Shown: piece after piece, positions 19,008 to 27,912 of the stretch
How positions within the stretch are numbered: position 1 is the first letter of the stretch
Layout of the letters: each line of letters opens with the position of its first letter
Assembly: GCF_003994485.1 (NCBI RefSeq)
Contig: NZ_RZNJ01000001.1
Span: 313,765 to 377,764, forward strand
DNA from: Arsenicitalea aurantiaca
GTDB taxonomy: Bacteria; Pseudomonadota; Alphaproteobacteria; Rhizobiales; Devosiaceae
DNA length: 64,000 nucleotides
Direction: 5' to 3'
Made by a program: the position numbers and the translations under genes
The notes under the pieces: model-generated
Told to the model about the DNA's origin: nothing
Seen by the model: the letters and a program-made list of their open reading frames with translations, nothing else
Databases searched by the model: none

Positions 19008-21155
19008 ATGGCGGATTACAAAGAGCTGCTGAGACGGGCAGTCGAAGCATTGCCCGAGAACAACGGCGCCGCGCGCCGCGCCGTCTACGAGAAGGCGCGT
19101 GCCGCCCTCGTGGGGCAATTGCGGGCGATCAACCCGCCGCTGGCGGCTCGTGACATCACGGCCCACCGGCTGCAACTCGAAGACTGCATCCGGCAGGTGG
19201 AGCAGGAAGCCAGCGAAGCGGTGATCGCCGGCATGGGCCAGGCCCATCAGGAACCCCGCCGCTCGGCGCCACCACCGCCGCCCGCCCCCGCCTTCGTCGA
19301 TGCGCCAAAGGCCCGCGCGGCAGCCTCCCGGCCTGAACCCAAGCCGGTCGCCGCGCCCATCGTATCGCCCAAGCAGGCCGATCCCGCCTCAATTGAAGCG
19401 ATCATCGCAGCGGCCGATCTGACCGAAATGGAGCCGACGCCGATCGCGGCCCGGGCGAACCCAGCCAACAAGATCGTCCCCAAGGCGCAGCCCCCGGTGC
19501 CGGCTGAAATCGAAGAGGACGAAGCGCCTGAAGAGGAGCCGGTTACCCCTCCTGTACCGCTTCGCAATGGCGGCAAGCCCGTGCCTTCGATCGTTGCGCG
19601 TGCGGAGGCGGCCAAAGGGCGCCCGGCGACCACCGTGTTCGCGATACCGTCGGACAAGCCTTATGACGCCGGACGGCGTGGGCCGAGTTTCGAGCCGCGC
19701 CGCGATGCCGTTGCGCTCAATGGCGGCCAGGCGGCGATGCGCAAGCCGGACGTCGAGCCCGGCTATGCCGAGCCGGAGGCCGTTTCGCCGGCCATGTCGA
19801 GCGTCCGCGAAGTTGAGGTCGAGCAAACCAATTCGGATCCGCAAGGCGCCATTGACCGCGCCATTGCGGCCCTCGATCGCGAGGCCCGGGGCGAGAAGGC
19901 GGATGCCGAACCGGTCGCTGAGATCGCCATCGATCGCGACGAAGTCACGCCCGTTGCGGCGCCCAAGAAGGGGCTGTTCAGCCGGAACAAGGCGCCCGAT
20001 ATTGCGCCGGAGCCGCCGCTCGCACGCAAGGATGACAAGCCAAAGCGTGAGGAGAAGGCAGAACGGCCGGAGAAGCCATCACGGCCGGAGAAACCGGCTC
20101 GCGGCGCCAAGCGCGGCCGTGGTGAGCGCGGCGCGCCGGTCGGCGACGCAGCTTTCCCGCGCGCCCGGCAGGAGACCGAGCGCGGCGGCATCGGCGCTGT
20201 CACGATCTTCCTTCTGATCTTCATCGTGCTGCTTGCAGGTGCCGGGGGTGCCGGCGTGTGGGCGTGGCGGGAAGGTTATGTCGATCTCGACGCCATGTTC
20301 GGCCGAGGGCAGGTGGTGGAAGAGGCCAGCGTCCCCGAGATCGAGCCGGGTACGCCCGCGCCGGTGCTCGAGGCAATAAACGACGTCGCCTCGACCCCGC
20401 CCGTCGAGCCGCCTCCGGTGCTGCCAAGCCAGGAGCGGCTGCCCAGTATTCCCAATGGCAGCGCCGCGACGGCCGCCCCCAATGCAGATTCGCCCCTTGC
20501 CCTTGCGCCGCAGGCGCCCGGTGCGACGGCGCCCAATGAAGAGCGCCTGCCCACCGACGATGGCGCGGCAACGCCTGCCGATCCCCAGGTGGCAGCGCTT
20601 CCTGAAGTCAGTGCCGGCAGCCAGTCGCTGCTGCTCGAGGCCGCCGAAAGCGGACAGACGGGCGCCGTGCCTTTTTCGGGCACCGTCGAGTGGAGCCGCG
20701 GCACGGACGAGACCGGGGCGCCCACGCTCGTCGGGAGCGCTTCGATTCCGGCGCGCAATCTCGGGGTCGACCTTCTCATCCGCCGCAATGCCGATCCGGC
20801 GCTGCCCGCAAGCCATCTGATGGAGATCAATTTCTCCGTAACCGACAGCTTCATCGGCGGTTCGATCGCTGGATTGCCCGGGGTATTGCTGAAGAACGAG
20901 GAACTCGTGCAGGGCACGCCGCTGATCGGTGCGTCCGCCCGTGTCGTGGGCAATTCGTTCCTCTTTGCCCTCAGCGCAACGCCGGATGACACGACGACCA
21001 ACATCAATCTGCTCACCGGACGCAAATGGATGGACCTTGCGCTGATCTATGCGACCGGGCGGCGGGCGATCATCACGCTCGAAAAGGACGCCGAGGCAGA
21101 AGCGCTCTTCACCGACGTGTTCGACACTTGGGCCGACAGCGCTTCGGCGCAGTAG
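19008..21155 (+). CDS. large single-span membrane protein of unknown function
   Basis: A 715-residue protein in four parts. A conserved-looking N-terminal helical domain (about residues 1-80, YKELLRRAVEALPENNGAARR) is followed by a long Pro/Ala/Glu-rich and then Lys/Arg-rich disordered linker (about 85-390). One membrane segment comes next (about 394-424, GAVTIFLLIFIVLLAGAGGAG), and a C-terminal region of about 290 residues probably lies outside the membrane. The last 150 residues look folded (FSGTVEWSRG ... FTDVFDTWADSA). It begins 46 bases after purA and ends at a strong terminator. I recognise no named family; an envelope-linking role is only inferred from the layout. Confidence 0.75.
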   Translation: MADYKELLRRAVEALPENNGAARRAVYEKARAALVGQLRAINPPLAARDITAHRLQLEDCIRQVEQEASEAVIAGMGQAHQEPRRSAPPPPPAPAFVDAPKARAAASRPEPKPVAAPIVSPKQADPASIEAIIAAADLTEMEPTPIAARANPANKIVPKAQPPVPAEIEEDEAPEEEPVTPPVPLRNGGKPVPSIVARAEAAKGRPATTVFAIPSDKPYDAGRRGPSFEPRRDAVALNGGQAAMRKPDVEPGYAEPEAVSPAMSSVREVEVEQTNSDPQGAIDRAIAALDREARGEKADAEPVAEIAIDRDEVTPVAAPKKGLFSRNKAPDIAPEPPLARKDDKPKREEKAERPEKPSRPEKPARGAKRGRGERGAPVGDAAFPRARQETERGGIGAVTIFLLIFIVLLAGAGGAGVWAWREGYVDLDAMFGRGQVVEEASVPEIEPGTPAPVLEAINDVASTPPVEPPPVLPSQERLPSIPNGSAATAAPNADSPLALAPQAPGATAPNEERLPTDDGAATPADPQVAALPEVSAGSQSLLLEAAESGQTGAVPFSGTVEWSRGTDETGAPTLVGSASIPARNLGVDLLIRRNADPALPASHLMEINFSVTDSFIGGSIAGLPGVLLKNEELVQGTPLIGASARVVGNSFLFALSATPDDTTTNINLLTGRKWMDLALIYATGRRAIITLEKDAEAEALFTDVFDTWADSASAQ

Positions 21156-21173
21156 ACCAACCGAGCCTCGAGA

Positions 21174-21200
21174 GCCGCCGGACCCATCCGGCGGCTTTTT
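21174..21200 (+). terminator. intrinsic terminator
   Basis: Eight base pairs (GCCGCCGG at 21174-21181 with CCGGCGGC at 21188-21195) and a run of five T, directly between two convergent genes and 18 bases after the stop of the membrane protein. Confidence 0.9.
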
Positions 21201-21854
21201 CTATGGCGCCGCCATGGTAGAGGGCACGAGTTCCCCATCCCTGATGGCATAGGTCTGGCGGGCAAGGGCTGCGATATCGTCTTCATGGTGGCTGACGAGG
21301 ATCGTCGTCCAGCCGCGTTCCGCCGTCAGCCGCGCGATGAGCGCCCGCATCCGAGCGCGGTTCTCGTCATCGAGAGCGGAAAAGGGTTCGTCGAGCAACA
21401 GCAGCGGTTTGTCACGCAGGAGCGTCCGCGCCAGTGCGACGCGCTGCTTCTGGCCACCCGAAAGCGTCGATGCGCGCTGACGTTCGAGCCCAGCGAGCCC
21501 CATGTCCGCGAGTGCGCGGGAGACCGCCCCCCCGCGTTCTGCGCGCGGCGTATTGCGGGGAAGGCCCAAAGCGACATTCGCTCCGGCGCTCAGATGATCG
21601 AAAACCGCGTCCGATTGGAAGAGGATCGAGAGCGGTCGGCGTTCCGGCCGGGGCGGCAGGAGGTCTACACCGTCGAGCTTGATTGCTCCACTGCTGGGCC
21701 TCAGGAAACCGGCGATCAGGTCGAGGAGGGTCGACTTTCCCGATCCGCTCGGACCCGAGATGGCGGTCACCTCGCCCGGAGCCGCGCTCATCGAAAAGCG
21801 ATAGGGCGTGCCATTTGCGCCATGGCTAAACCTCACATCATCGAGAACGAGCAT
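21201..21854 (-). CDS. thiQ: thiamine ABC transporter ATP-binding protein
   Basis: A 217-residue ABC ATPase with Walker A GPSGSGKSTLL, signature STLSGGQKQRVALARTLL, Walker B LLLLDEPFSALD and the switch His in LVSHHEDD. Its short length and position as third gene after thiB and thiP identify ThiQ. The ATG at 21854 is used; the reading frame extends upstream, but only into thiP. It overlaps thiP by 17 bases. Confidence 0.92.
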   Translation of the reverse strand: MLVLDDVRFSHGANGTPYRFSMSAAPGEVTAISGPSGSGKSTLLDLIAGFLRPSSGAIKLDGVDLLPPRPERRPLSILFQSDAVFDHLSAGANVALGLPRNTPRAERGGAVSRALADMGLAGLERQRASTLSGGQKQRVALARTLLRDKPLLLLDEPFSALDDENRARMRALIARLTAERGWTTILVSHHEDDIAALARQTYAIRDGELVPSTMAAP

Positions 21855-23454
21855 TTGCAATCCATGCGAAGAGGCGGGGCAGGGCGAGAAAGGCAAAAAG
21901 GGTAAGTAGGAGAATAAGGGCCGCGATAACCGCCGCATCATTGGTGCGATAGGCGCCGAGCGCGCGCACCATCAGCAGGGGCAGGGTCGAAAAACTATCC
22001 GTGCCGAAGAGGGAGATGACGCCCAGATCGCCGAGCGAGAAACAGAAAGCGAGCGCAAAGACGACGCCCATGTCGCGGGCGAGCAGGGGCCATTCGAGCA
22101 GTTGGAACTGTCGGAAACCGCCGATGTCGAGTGCGCGGATGAGCCGGCCCCTGCTGCTTGCAAGTGCTTCGAGCGGTGGCCCAAGGGTTGCGATCGCGAA
22201 TGGAAGGGCGAGCAGGGCGTTGGCGAGCACGAGGACGATCGGCGCCGCACGGGTGGGCGAAACGCCCATGTCCCTCACGAAGAGGAAGAACCCGAGGGCG
22301 AGGACGATTGCGGGTACGGCAAGATAGGCGAAGGCGGGGAGCCCAAGCACAAGCTTCAGCCACCTGTCTGTCGCTGCGGCGCGGCCGAGGCCGAGCGCAA
22401 GCGCCAGCGCCAGGGTGAGGGTGGCAGAGGCAAGCCCGATGGCTACCGAAGCAATGGCTGCGCTCCAGAAGCTGCTGCTGGCAATAACGCGGCCAAGGCC
22501 TGGTCCCAGCCCATCGACGATAACGACGATGAGCGGGAGGGCAAATGCCCCAAGCCCCAGGCCGAGGACCAGCCATTGCAGAAGCCGGGCCATGGTCCCG
22601 TCCGCCCAGGTCTGAGCACGCGAGGGGCCCGTCGATGCCGGAACGGGGGAGAGGGCTGTGGTCGCAAGGATGATGCCCGAACACACGATGATCTGCACGA
22701 GGGCGAGAACGACCGCGCCGCGGAGGTCGAAATCGAGCCTCACGGCCGAGTAGATCGCGACTTCGAGCGTCTGGTTTGCCGGCCCGCCGCCGAGCAGCAG
22801 GACGATGGGAAAGCTGGTGAAGCAAAGAAGGAAGATGATCGCCCCGAGCCCCGGCAACGTGCCGCGGAGCATCGGCCAGTCGATAATGCGGAAACGCTCG
22901 AACGCACCGAGCCCGAGGCTCTGCCCGGTCTTGAGGCGCGCCGCTGGAATGGCGTCGAGGCGGGCGAGGAGGATGCGCGCGGCAAATGCGCCGTTCAGCG
23001 TCACATGAGCAAGAAGGATGCCGCCAAGCCCGAAGATCGGGTTGCCTATCCCCGTGTCCAGAAGCGCTTCGAGCGTGCGGTTGATCCAGCCATTGCGTCC
23101 CCAGATGGTGAGAAGACCGAAGGCCACGACGACGCCCGGGGTGACGATTGCGGTAGCAAAAAGCGCGATGACGAGATCACGGCCAAAAAAGCGCAGCCGG
23201 TTGAGCGCCCAGGCAATGAGCAGTCCGACGAACAGCGACAGGGCAGTCGAAAGCCCGGCCTGGATGGCGCTCATGCGCAGGAGATGAGGGATATCGACGC
23301 GCAGCGCTGCGCTCTCTCCTTCCGCCCCGGCGGCGCGGAGAATGGACGACAGAACCAGAATGACGAGGCCCAGAATGGCCAGCGACAAGCCCGCCCCGGC
23401 GGCGAGCCGGAACGGGCGATACGGACGCGAGAGCCGCTCAGCGGATGGCGGCAA
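21838..23454 (-). CDS. thiP: thiamine ABC transporter permease
   Basis: A 538-residue permease built of two copies of the binding-protein-dependent membrane module, about 12 spans in total, with EAA-type loops in each half (for example ARLKTGQSLGLGAFERFRIIDWP and LIRALDIGGFRQFQLLEWP). Such double-length permeases are typical of ThiP and iron transporters. No ATG fits; a TTG at 23454 gives the full first span and overlaps thiB by 17 bases. Confidence 0.92.
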   Translation of the reverse strand: MPPSAERLSRPYRPFRLAAGAGLSLAILGLVILVLSSILRAAGAEGESAALRVDIPHLLRMSAIQAGLSTALSLFVGLLIAWALNRLRFFGRDLVIALFATAIVTPGVVVAFGLLTIWGRNGWINRTLEALLDTGIGNPIFGLGGILLAHVTLNGAFAARILLARLDAIPAARLKTGQSLGLGAFERFRIIDWPMLRGTLPGLGAIIFLLCFTSFPIVLLLGGGPANQTLEVAIYSAVRLDFDLRGAVVLALVQIIVCSGIILATTALSPVPASTGPSRAQTWADGTMARLLQWLVLGLGLGAFALPLIVVIVDGLGPGLGRVIASSSFWSAAIASVAIGLASATLTLALALALGLGRAAATDRWLKLVLGLPAFAYLAVPAIVLALGFFLFVRDMGVSPTRAAPIVLVLANALLALPFAIATLGPPLEALASSRGRLIRALDIGGFRQFQLLEWPLLARDMGVVFALAFCFSLGDLGVISLFGTDSFSTLPLLMVRALGAYRTNDAAVIAALILLLTLFAFLALPRLFAWIANARSR

Positions 23455-24445
23455 GGGCCTGCTCGATCCAGAGCCGGCTGTTGGCAGTGACGGCGTCTTC
23501 GTCGAGGGCCAGGATCGTTTCGGGCTGCGCTTGTGCGGTGAAGGCCTCGGGAAGCGCGTCCCCCAGATCGACCACCGGATACATCCAGTTCGTCGTCGGG
23601 ATCTCCGCCTGGCCTTCGGGCGAGGTCAGATAGGCGAGGAAATCGCGCGCCAGATCCTGCTGGTCGGAGGAGGCGAGGATGCCGGCCACTTCCACTTGGG
23701 GCAAATGGCCTTCGGAGAATTCCGCATAGGCGAAGCGATCGTCATCTTCGGCCACCGCGTGATAGGCGGGCGATGTGGTGTAAGAGAGGACCATGTCCGC
23801 TTCCCCGGAGAGGAAGAGGTTATAGGCCTCCGACCAGCCGCGCGTCATGGTGAGAATATGCGGGGCAAGGCCGGCCCAAATTTCAGGCGCACGCTCGCCA
23901 TAGGCCGCCTCGATCCACAGCAGGTGCCCGAGACCCGGCGTGGATGAGCGCGGATCCTGAACGACAATCTTGAAGTCGTCCGGCAGCGCGATCAGTTCTT
24001 CAAAGGATGTCGGCGGTTCGGGCAGCGCTTCGGTGTTGTAGACATAGGCGAAATACCCGTAGTCGAAGGGGACGAACTGCGCGTCGGTCCACTCGCTGGG
24101 GAGCACCAGGCCGCTCAGATCAAGCCCGTGCTCCGCAAAGAGCCCCGTTGCACGGGCCTCCCCCGCAATCGCCGTGTCGAGGCCTACGACGACGTCCGCT
24201 TCGGTCGCCGCACCTTCGAGTTGGACGCGGCGAAGAACCGCAATGGCGTCGTCCGTGCCCAGGAAGTCAATGGTGCAGGTGCACTGGGCTTCAAAGCCTG
24301 CCTTCAGTGCCGGGCCTGGGCCCCATTCGGAGGCAAAGCTGTCATAGGTGTAGACGGTGAGACGGGGCAGGTCCTGCGCGACGGCGTAGGCGCCGCCGGC
24401 AAGGGTGAAAGCGACCGCAAGCGTGGTGCGGGTCAGATCGAGCAT
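23438..24445 (-). CDS. thiB: thiamine-binding periplasmic protein
   Basis: A 335-residue solute-binding protein with an N-terminal signal peptide (about 23 residues, AYAVAQ), then RLTVYTYDSFASEWGPGPALKAGFE and later SYTTSPAYH, the pattern of ThiB. GAGGAAGG precedes the ATG at 24445. It is first in thiBPQ, with a TPP riboswitch about 90 bases upstream that should shut the operon off when thiamine diphosphate is plentiful. Confidence 0.95.
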   Translation of the reverse strand: MLDLTRTTLAVAFTLAGGAYAVAQDLPRLTVYTYDSFASEWGPGPALKAGFEAQCTCTIDFLGTDDAIAVLRRVQLEGAATEADVVVGLDTAIAGEARATGLFAEHGLDLSGLVLPSEWTDAQFVPFDYGYFAYVYNTEALPEPPTSFEELIALPDDFKIVVQDPRSSTPGLGHLLWIEAAYGERAPEIWAGLAPHILTMTRGWSEAYNLFLSGEADMVLSYTTSPAYHAVAEDDDRFAYAEFSEGHLPQVEVAGILASSDQQDLARDFLAYLTSPEGQAEIPTTNWMYPVVDLGDALPEAFTAQAQPETILALDEDAVTANSRLWIEQALAAIR

Positions 24446-24517
24446 GGCTCTACCTTCCTCATGGAATGGCTGGCATTCCCGTTGCGGCCATGTGAGAAGG
24501 TGATGCGTCAATGGTCG

Positions 24518-24531
24518 AGGGCACGTGCCCT
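24518..24531. promoter_or_regulatory. 14-bp palindrome between the TPP aptamer and thiB
   Basis: AGGGCACGTGCCCT reads the same on both strands and lies about 10 bases beyond the aptamer and 73 bases before the thiB ATG. It may form part of the riboswitch expression platform as a tight hairpin; it has no T run, so control of translation or Rho access is likelier than intrinsic termination. Confidence 0.45.
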
Positions 24532-24536
24532 TGCCA

Positions 24537-24624
24537 TCTCGAACTTCCTCCGCCAGCATGACCTGGTTCAGGTTCAATGGGTATTTCTCAGTTTCGGGCA
24601 GGCCCGAAACACCCCAGCGAGACA
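24537..24624 (-). ncRNA. TPP riboswitch (THI element)
   Basis: Read on the minus strand, the conserved THI-box parts come in order: CTGGGGTG, a GC hairpin, CTGAGAAATACCC, then GAACCTGAACCAGGTCATGC and TGGCGGAGGAA. CTGAGA, GAACCTGA and GGCGGAGGAA are the invariant thiamine diphosphate-binding segments. It precedes thiBPQ, the expected target. Confidence 0.96.
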
Positions 24625-24653
24625 ACCCCAGACTTAAATAGAGTTGGTAAGCC

Positions 24654-25358
24654 TTGCAAGTGCCCGCATCGGAGCGGATCGGTCCGCCGCTGCTGAGTTT
24701 TTCGCGAACGCTCGTCATCGTGGGCGGCGGGCGGGTCGATTTCGACATTCTGGCCGGTCTGGTCGCGAGCGGGGCCCATATGGTGGGTGCCGACGGAGGT
24801 GCTGACCTCATCGCGCAGGCCGGCGTGGTGCCCGATGCCATCATCGGAGACCTCGATTCGCTCGCCGACCCGCAAGGTTGGGCAAGGCGGACACGCGTGA
24901 TCCACGTCGCCGAGCAGGAGACGACGGATTTTGAAAAGGCTCTCTACTGCACGCGCGCACCGGTGACCGTTGCGCTAGGCATGACCGGCGGGCGCTTCGA
25001 CCATACGCTGGCGGCGCTCGACGCGGTATTGAGGCATGCCCATGAACGGGCGCTCATTCTCGTCGATGAAGAGGACGTGGCGCTGGCCGCGACGGGTCCG
25101 GTACGGTTCACCGTCGGTCGCGGGGAACGGATCTCGATCCATCCGCTGGGACCCGCGCGGTTTCTCGGTTCGGAGGGGCTCGACTATCCGCTACAAGGCG
25201 TGGAACTGAAGCCAGGTGGGCGCACGGGCACCTCGAACGTCGCGACCAACGGCACGTTCAGCATCGAGCCCGAGCCCGGTGCCGCTCCGTACCTCCTGAT
25301 CTTGGGCCAGCGCAATCTGATGGCCCTGATCGAAATGGCAGGGCAGAGCGCAAAATAA
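24654..25358 (+). CDS. thiN: thiamine pyrophosphokinase
   Basis: A 234-residue enzyme that phosphorylates thiamine to thiamine diphosphate. Family motifs are clear: VGADGGADLIAQAGVVPDAIIGDLDSL, the catalytic TTDFEKAL, GMTGGRFDHTLAAL and a C-terminal beta domain (GTSNVATNGTFSI). No ATG suits; a TTG at 24654 or a GTG at 24660 is the likely start. It is divergent from thiBPQ with the riboswitch of the other strand just upstream, so import and activation of thiamine are encoded side by side. It does not itself carry a THI element. Confidence 0.92.
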   Translation: MQVPASERIGPPLLSFSRTLVIVGGGRVDFDILAGLVASGAHMVGADGGADLIAQAGVVPDAIIGDLDSLADPQGWARRTRVIHVAEQETTDFEKALYCTRAPVTVALGMTGGRFDHTLAALDAVLRHAHERALILVDEEDVALAATGPVRFTVGRGERISIHPLGPARFLGSEGLDYPLQGVELKPGGRTGTSNVATNGTFSIEPEPGAAPYLLILGQRNLMALIEMAGQSAK

Positions 25359-25360
25359 TG

Positions 25361-25384
25361 GCCCGGCGCTTTCCAGCGCCGGGC
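25361..25384. terminator. shared terminator hairpin between convergent thiN and rpoH
   Basis: A ten-base-pair hairpin (GCCCGGCGCT at 25361-25370 with AGCGCCGGGC at 25375-25384, loop TTCC), two bases after the thiN stop. On the minus strand it is followed by CATTATTTT, so it could serve rpoH as well. Confidence 0.75.
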
Positions 25385-25406
25385 GTGAATTTCAGCCTCT
25401 AGACGG

Positions 25407-26291
25407 TTAGGCGTCTTCGCGGAACCGGGTGCGCGCCGCTTCCTTGACCGCATCCTGAACCTTTTCGAAGGCGCGGACCTCGATCTGGCGGATGCGCTCA
25501 CGGCTCACATTGTATTCCTGCGCGAGCTCCTCGAGGGTGGAAGGATTCTCCTTCAGCCGCCGGGCCTGGAAGATCGCCTTCTCGCGGTCGTTGAGGTCGC
25601 CCATGGCGTCCGATAGCAAAGCCATGCGCTCGTTGAACTCCTCGGAGTTCCCGAGCACCGTCTCCTGATCCGGCGTGTCGTCGACCAGCCAGTCCTGCCA
25701 TTCGGACGTGCCTTCATCGGCCCGCATCGGGGCGTTGAGCGATGCATCGCCGGAAAGGCGCTGGTTCATCGAAACGACGTCGTCCTCCGACACCGAGAGG
25801 GTGGTCGCGATGTGCTTGATCTGGTCGGGATGCAGGTTGCCGTCTTCGAGCGCCGCGATCTGTCCCTTGATCTTGCGCAGATTGAAGAACAGGCGCTTCT
25901 GGGCAGCAGTCGTGCCGATCTTAACGAGCGACCATGACCTCAGGACATATTCCTGGATCGCAGCGCGGATCCACCACATCGCATAGGTCGCGAGCCGGAA
26001 GCCCTTGTCCGGCTCGAACCGCTTGACCGCATGCATGAGCCCCACATTGCCTTCCGAGATCACCTCGGAAATCGGCAGGCCATAGCCACGGTAACCCATG
26101 GCGATCTTGGCCACGAGACGCAGGTGCGACGTGATCAGACGTTGGGCAGCTGCAGGATCCTCGTGCTCGCGATACCGTTTGGCGAGCATGAATTCTTCAT
26201 CCGGCTCCAGCATCGGGAACTTCCGGATTTCCTGTAGATACCGGCTGAGGCCGCCATCGGAACTCAGCACGGGCAGATTTGACTGGGCCAT
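25407..26291 (-). CDS. rpoH: RNA polymerase sigma-32 (heat-shock) factor
   Basis: A 294-residue group 3 sigma factor for heat-shock genes. Region 2 has RLVAKIAMGYRGYGLPISEVISEGNVGLMHAVKRF, region 2.4 ATYAMWWIRAAIQEYVLRSWSLV, the RpoH box QKRLFFNLRK follows, and region 4.2 ends in EELAQEYNVSRERIRQIEVRAFEKVQ. The start at 26291 gives the usual MAQSNLPVLS N-terminus. A TATATA element on the minus strand near 26365 is a possible -10 box. Many alphaproteobacteria have two RpoH proteins; only this one is in view. Confidence 0.96.
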   Translation of the reverse strand: MAQSNLPVLSSDGGLSRYLQEIRKFPMLEPDEEFMLAKRYREHEDPAAAQRLITSHLRLVAKIAMGYRGYGLPISEVISEGNVGLMHAVKRFEPDKGFRLATYAMWWIRAAIQEYVLRSWSLVKIGTTAAQKRLFFNLRKIKGQIAALEDGNLHPDQIKHIATTLSVSEDDVVSMNQRLSGDASLNAPMRADEGTSEWQDWLVDDTPDQETVLGNSEEFNERMALLSDAMGDLNDREKAIFQARRLKENPSTLEELAQEYNVSRERIRQIEVRAFEKVQDAVKEAARTRFREDA

Positions 26292-26513
26292 AATGCACCC
26301 CTTTCCCCCGCAAGCGGGCAGAGCGACCCCATCATGTCCTGGCGGCACATGCAGGATCATGAACATATATAGGTCAGATTCCGGCGATGATAAGACCGTC
26401 TGCGCGTCCGCATCGCGCCGGTCTACATGCTCTCAACTCAGAGAACCAATGGCGTACGACCATCGCGGTTCCTCACGTCTCGCCAATTTGAACGGCAACG
26501 GCAGCCCAGTGGA

Positions 26514-27542
26514 TCACCCGGCGCGGCCCGGAAGCGACCGATCAAACGGCATGAGCGCCTGCTCGAGGCGTTGCAAATCATCCGGCAGATCGGAATAAAA
26601 CCCCATCTCCTCGCCGGTGATCGGGTGCGCAAAACCGAGCTCTGCTGCATGGAGAGCCTGTCGCCCGAGAGCAGAAACCGCCTCTGCGGCCGCCTCCGGC
26701 AGTCGCCTGACCTTGGTCGCAAAGCCCGAGGCGTAAAGCGTATCCCCGACGAGCGGATGGCCGATATGGGCCATGTGCACCCGGATCTGGTGCGTACGGC
26801 CGGTTTCCAGTCGGCATTCGAGACGGGTGATGTCCCAGCCCTCGTCTCCGAAGCGGGTTTCTGCCGTATAATGGGTGATCGCCTCCCGGCCGCCCTGCCG
26901 CACCGCCTGCTTCAGTCGGCTCTGGGCGTCCCGGCCGAGCGGTGCATCGACGGTGCCGCTGCCCTGCTGGGTGCGTCCCCAAACGAAAGCCGTGTAAGCG
27001 CGATGGAGAGGGCCGGTGCGGCCGTGATCGGCAAACTGCGCGGCAAGATCGGCATGGGCGCGTTCGGTCTTGGCGGCCACCATGACCCCCGAAGTGTCCT
27101 TGTCGAGCCGATGCACGATGCCCGGGCGTTTCACGCCGCCAATGCCCAGAAGGCTGTCCCCGCAATGATAGAGCAGGGCGTTGACGAGTGTCCCGCTGGG
27201 GTTGCCCGGGGCTGGATGGACGACGAGACCCACGGGCTTGTCGATGACGATCACCTGGTCGTCCTCGTACAGGATCGTCAGGGGAATGTCTTCTGGCGCC
27301 GGCTCGGCCTCTTCCGGCGGTGGCGCCACAAGCTCGACGATCTCGCCCGTCTTCAGCCGGTAGTTCGGCTCAGCGACCGTTTGTCCATTGATCGAGACGG
27401 CGCCGCCAACTATCAAGTCCTTGATGCGGCTGCGGCTGAACGCGCTGACCTGCCGCGCGAGCACCGCGTCGAGCCGGCCTCCGGCGGTTTCGGCATCGAC
27501 GATCACCTGCCATTCCTCTGTAAAATCGGATACTGACTGCAT
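26514..27542 (-). CDS. rluD: RluA/RluD-family ribosomal RNA pseudouridine synthase
   Basis: A 342-residue RluA-family pseudouridine synthase. An S4 RNA-binding domain (about residues 15-70, RLDAVLARQVSAFSRSRIKDLI) is followed by the catalytic domain with the aspartate in HRLDKDTSGVMV (about residue 145), and QIRVHMAHIGHPLVGD. Length and S4 domain fit RluD, which modifies 23S rRNA helix 69, but RluC cannot be excluded. Its ATG (27542-27540) overlaps, head to head, the ATG of the plus-strand gene at 27541. Confidence 0.88.
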   Translation of the reverse strand: MQSVSDFTEEWQVIVDAETAGGRLDAVLARQVSAFSRSRIKDLIVGGAVSINGQTVAEPNYRLKTGEIVELVAPPPEEAEPAPEDIPLTILYEDDQVIVIDKPVGLVVHPAPGNPSGTLVNALLYHCGDSLLGIGGVKRPGIVHRLDKDTSGVMVAAKTERAHADLAAQFADHGRTGPLHRAYTAFVWGRTQQGSGTVDAPLGRDAQSRLKQAVRQGGREAITHYTAETRFGDEGWDITRLECRLETGRTHQIRVHMAHIGHPLVGDTLYASGFATKVRRLPEAAAEAVSALGRQALHAAELGFAHPITGEEMGFYSDLPDDLQRLEQALMPFDRSLPGRAG

Positions 27543-27894
27543 GAGCGATCCCAAACCTGATGCTGAGCCCGAAGCCGCGCCGCTGTCGCCGGAGGCGCAG
27601 GCCCTGATGGCGCGTGCGCGGCGATCCTTTGCGGTCAGCATGGGGGTGTTGCTGTTCGGCTTTATGGCCATAGCGGGCGTGCTTGTCTATCGCGCGTCGC
27701 AATCGGAAGGCCCGACGGCAACAGCCTATGCGCTCGGCGCGGTCAGCCTGCCTGCCGGATCGGAAATCCTCTCGGCGGTCGCGGCGGACGGCCAGGTGAC
27801 GGTCACGTATCGCAACGGGCCCAGCACCAGCATCCGCGTGTTTTCGGGCGAAGACGGCCGCGTTCTGCGCGAAATCGCAATCATCGCCGAATAG
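27541..27894 (+). CDS. small single-span membrane protein (DUF6476-like)
   Basis: A 117-residue protein with a Pro/Glu-rich cytoplasmic start, one membrane segment (about residues 36-56, VSMGVLLFGFMAIAGVLVY) and a small beta-like outer domain (GSEILSAVAADGQVTVTYRNG). Size, layout and position beside rluD resemble the DUF6476 proteins of alphaproteobacteria; the name is from memory. Its ATG overlaps the rluD ATG on the other strand. The function is unknown. Confidence 0.7.
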   Translation: MSDPKPDAEPEAAPLSPEAQALMARARRSFAVSMGVLLFGFMAIAGVLVYRASQSEGPTATAYALGAVSLPAGSEILSAVAADGQVTVTYRNGPSTSIRVFSGEDGRVLREIAIIAE

Positions 27895-27912
27895 CGCGGC
27901 GGCGATCGGCGC

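Noticed and set aside
22102-23490. Open frame of 462 codons opposite thiP
   Set aside because: Charged, low-complexity mirror of a membrane protein gene.
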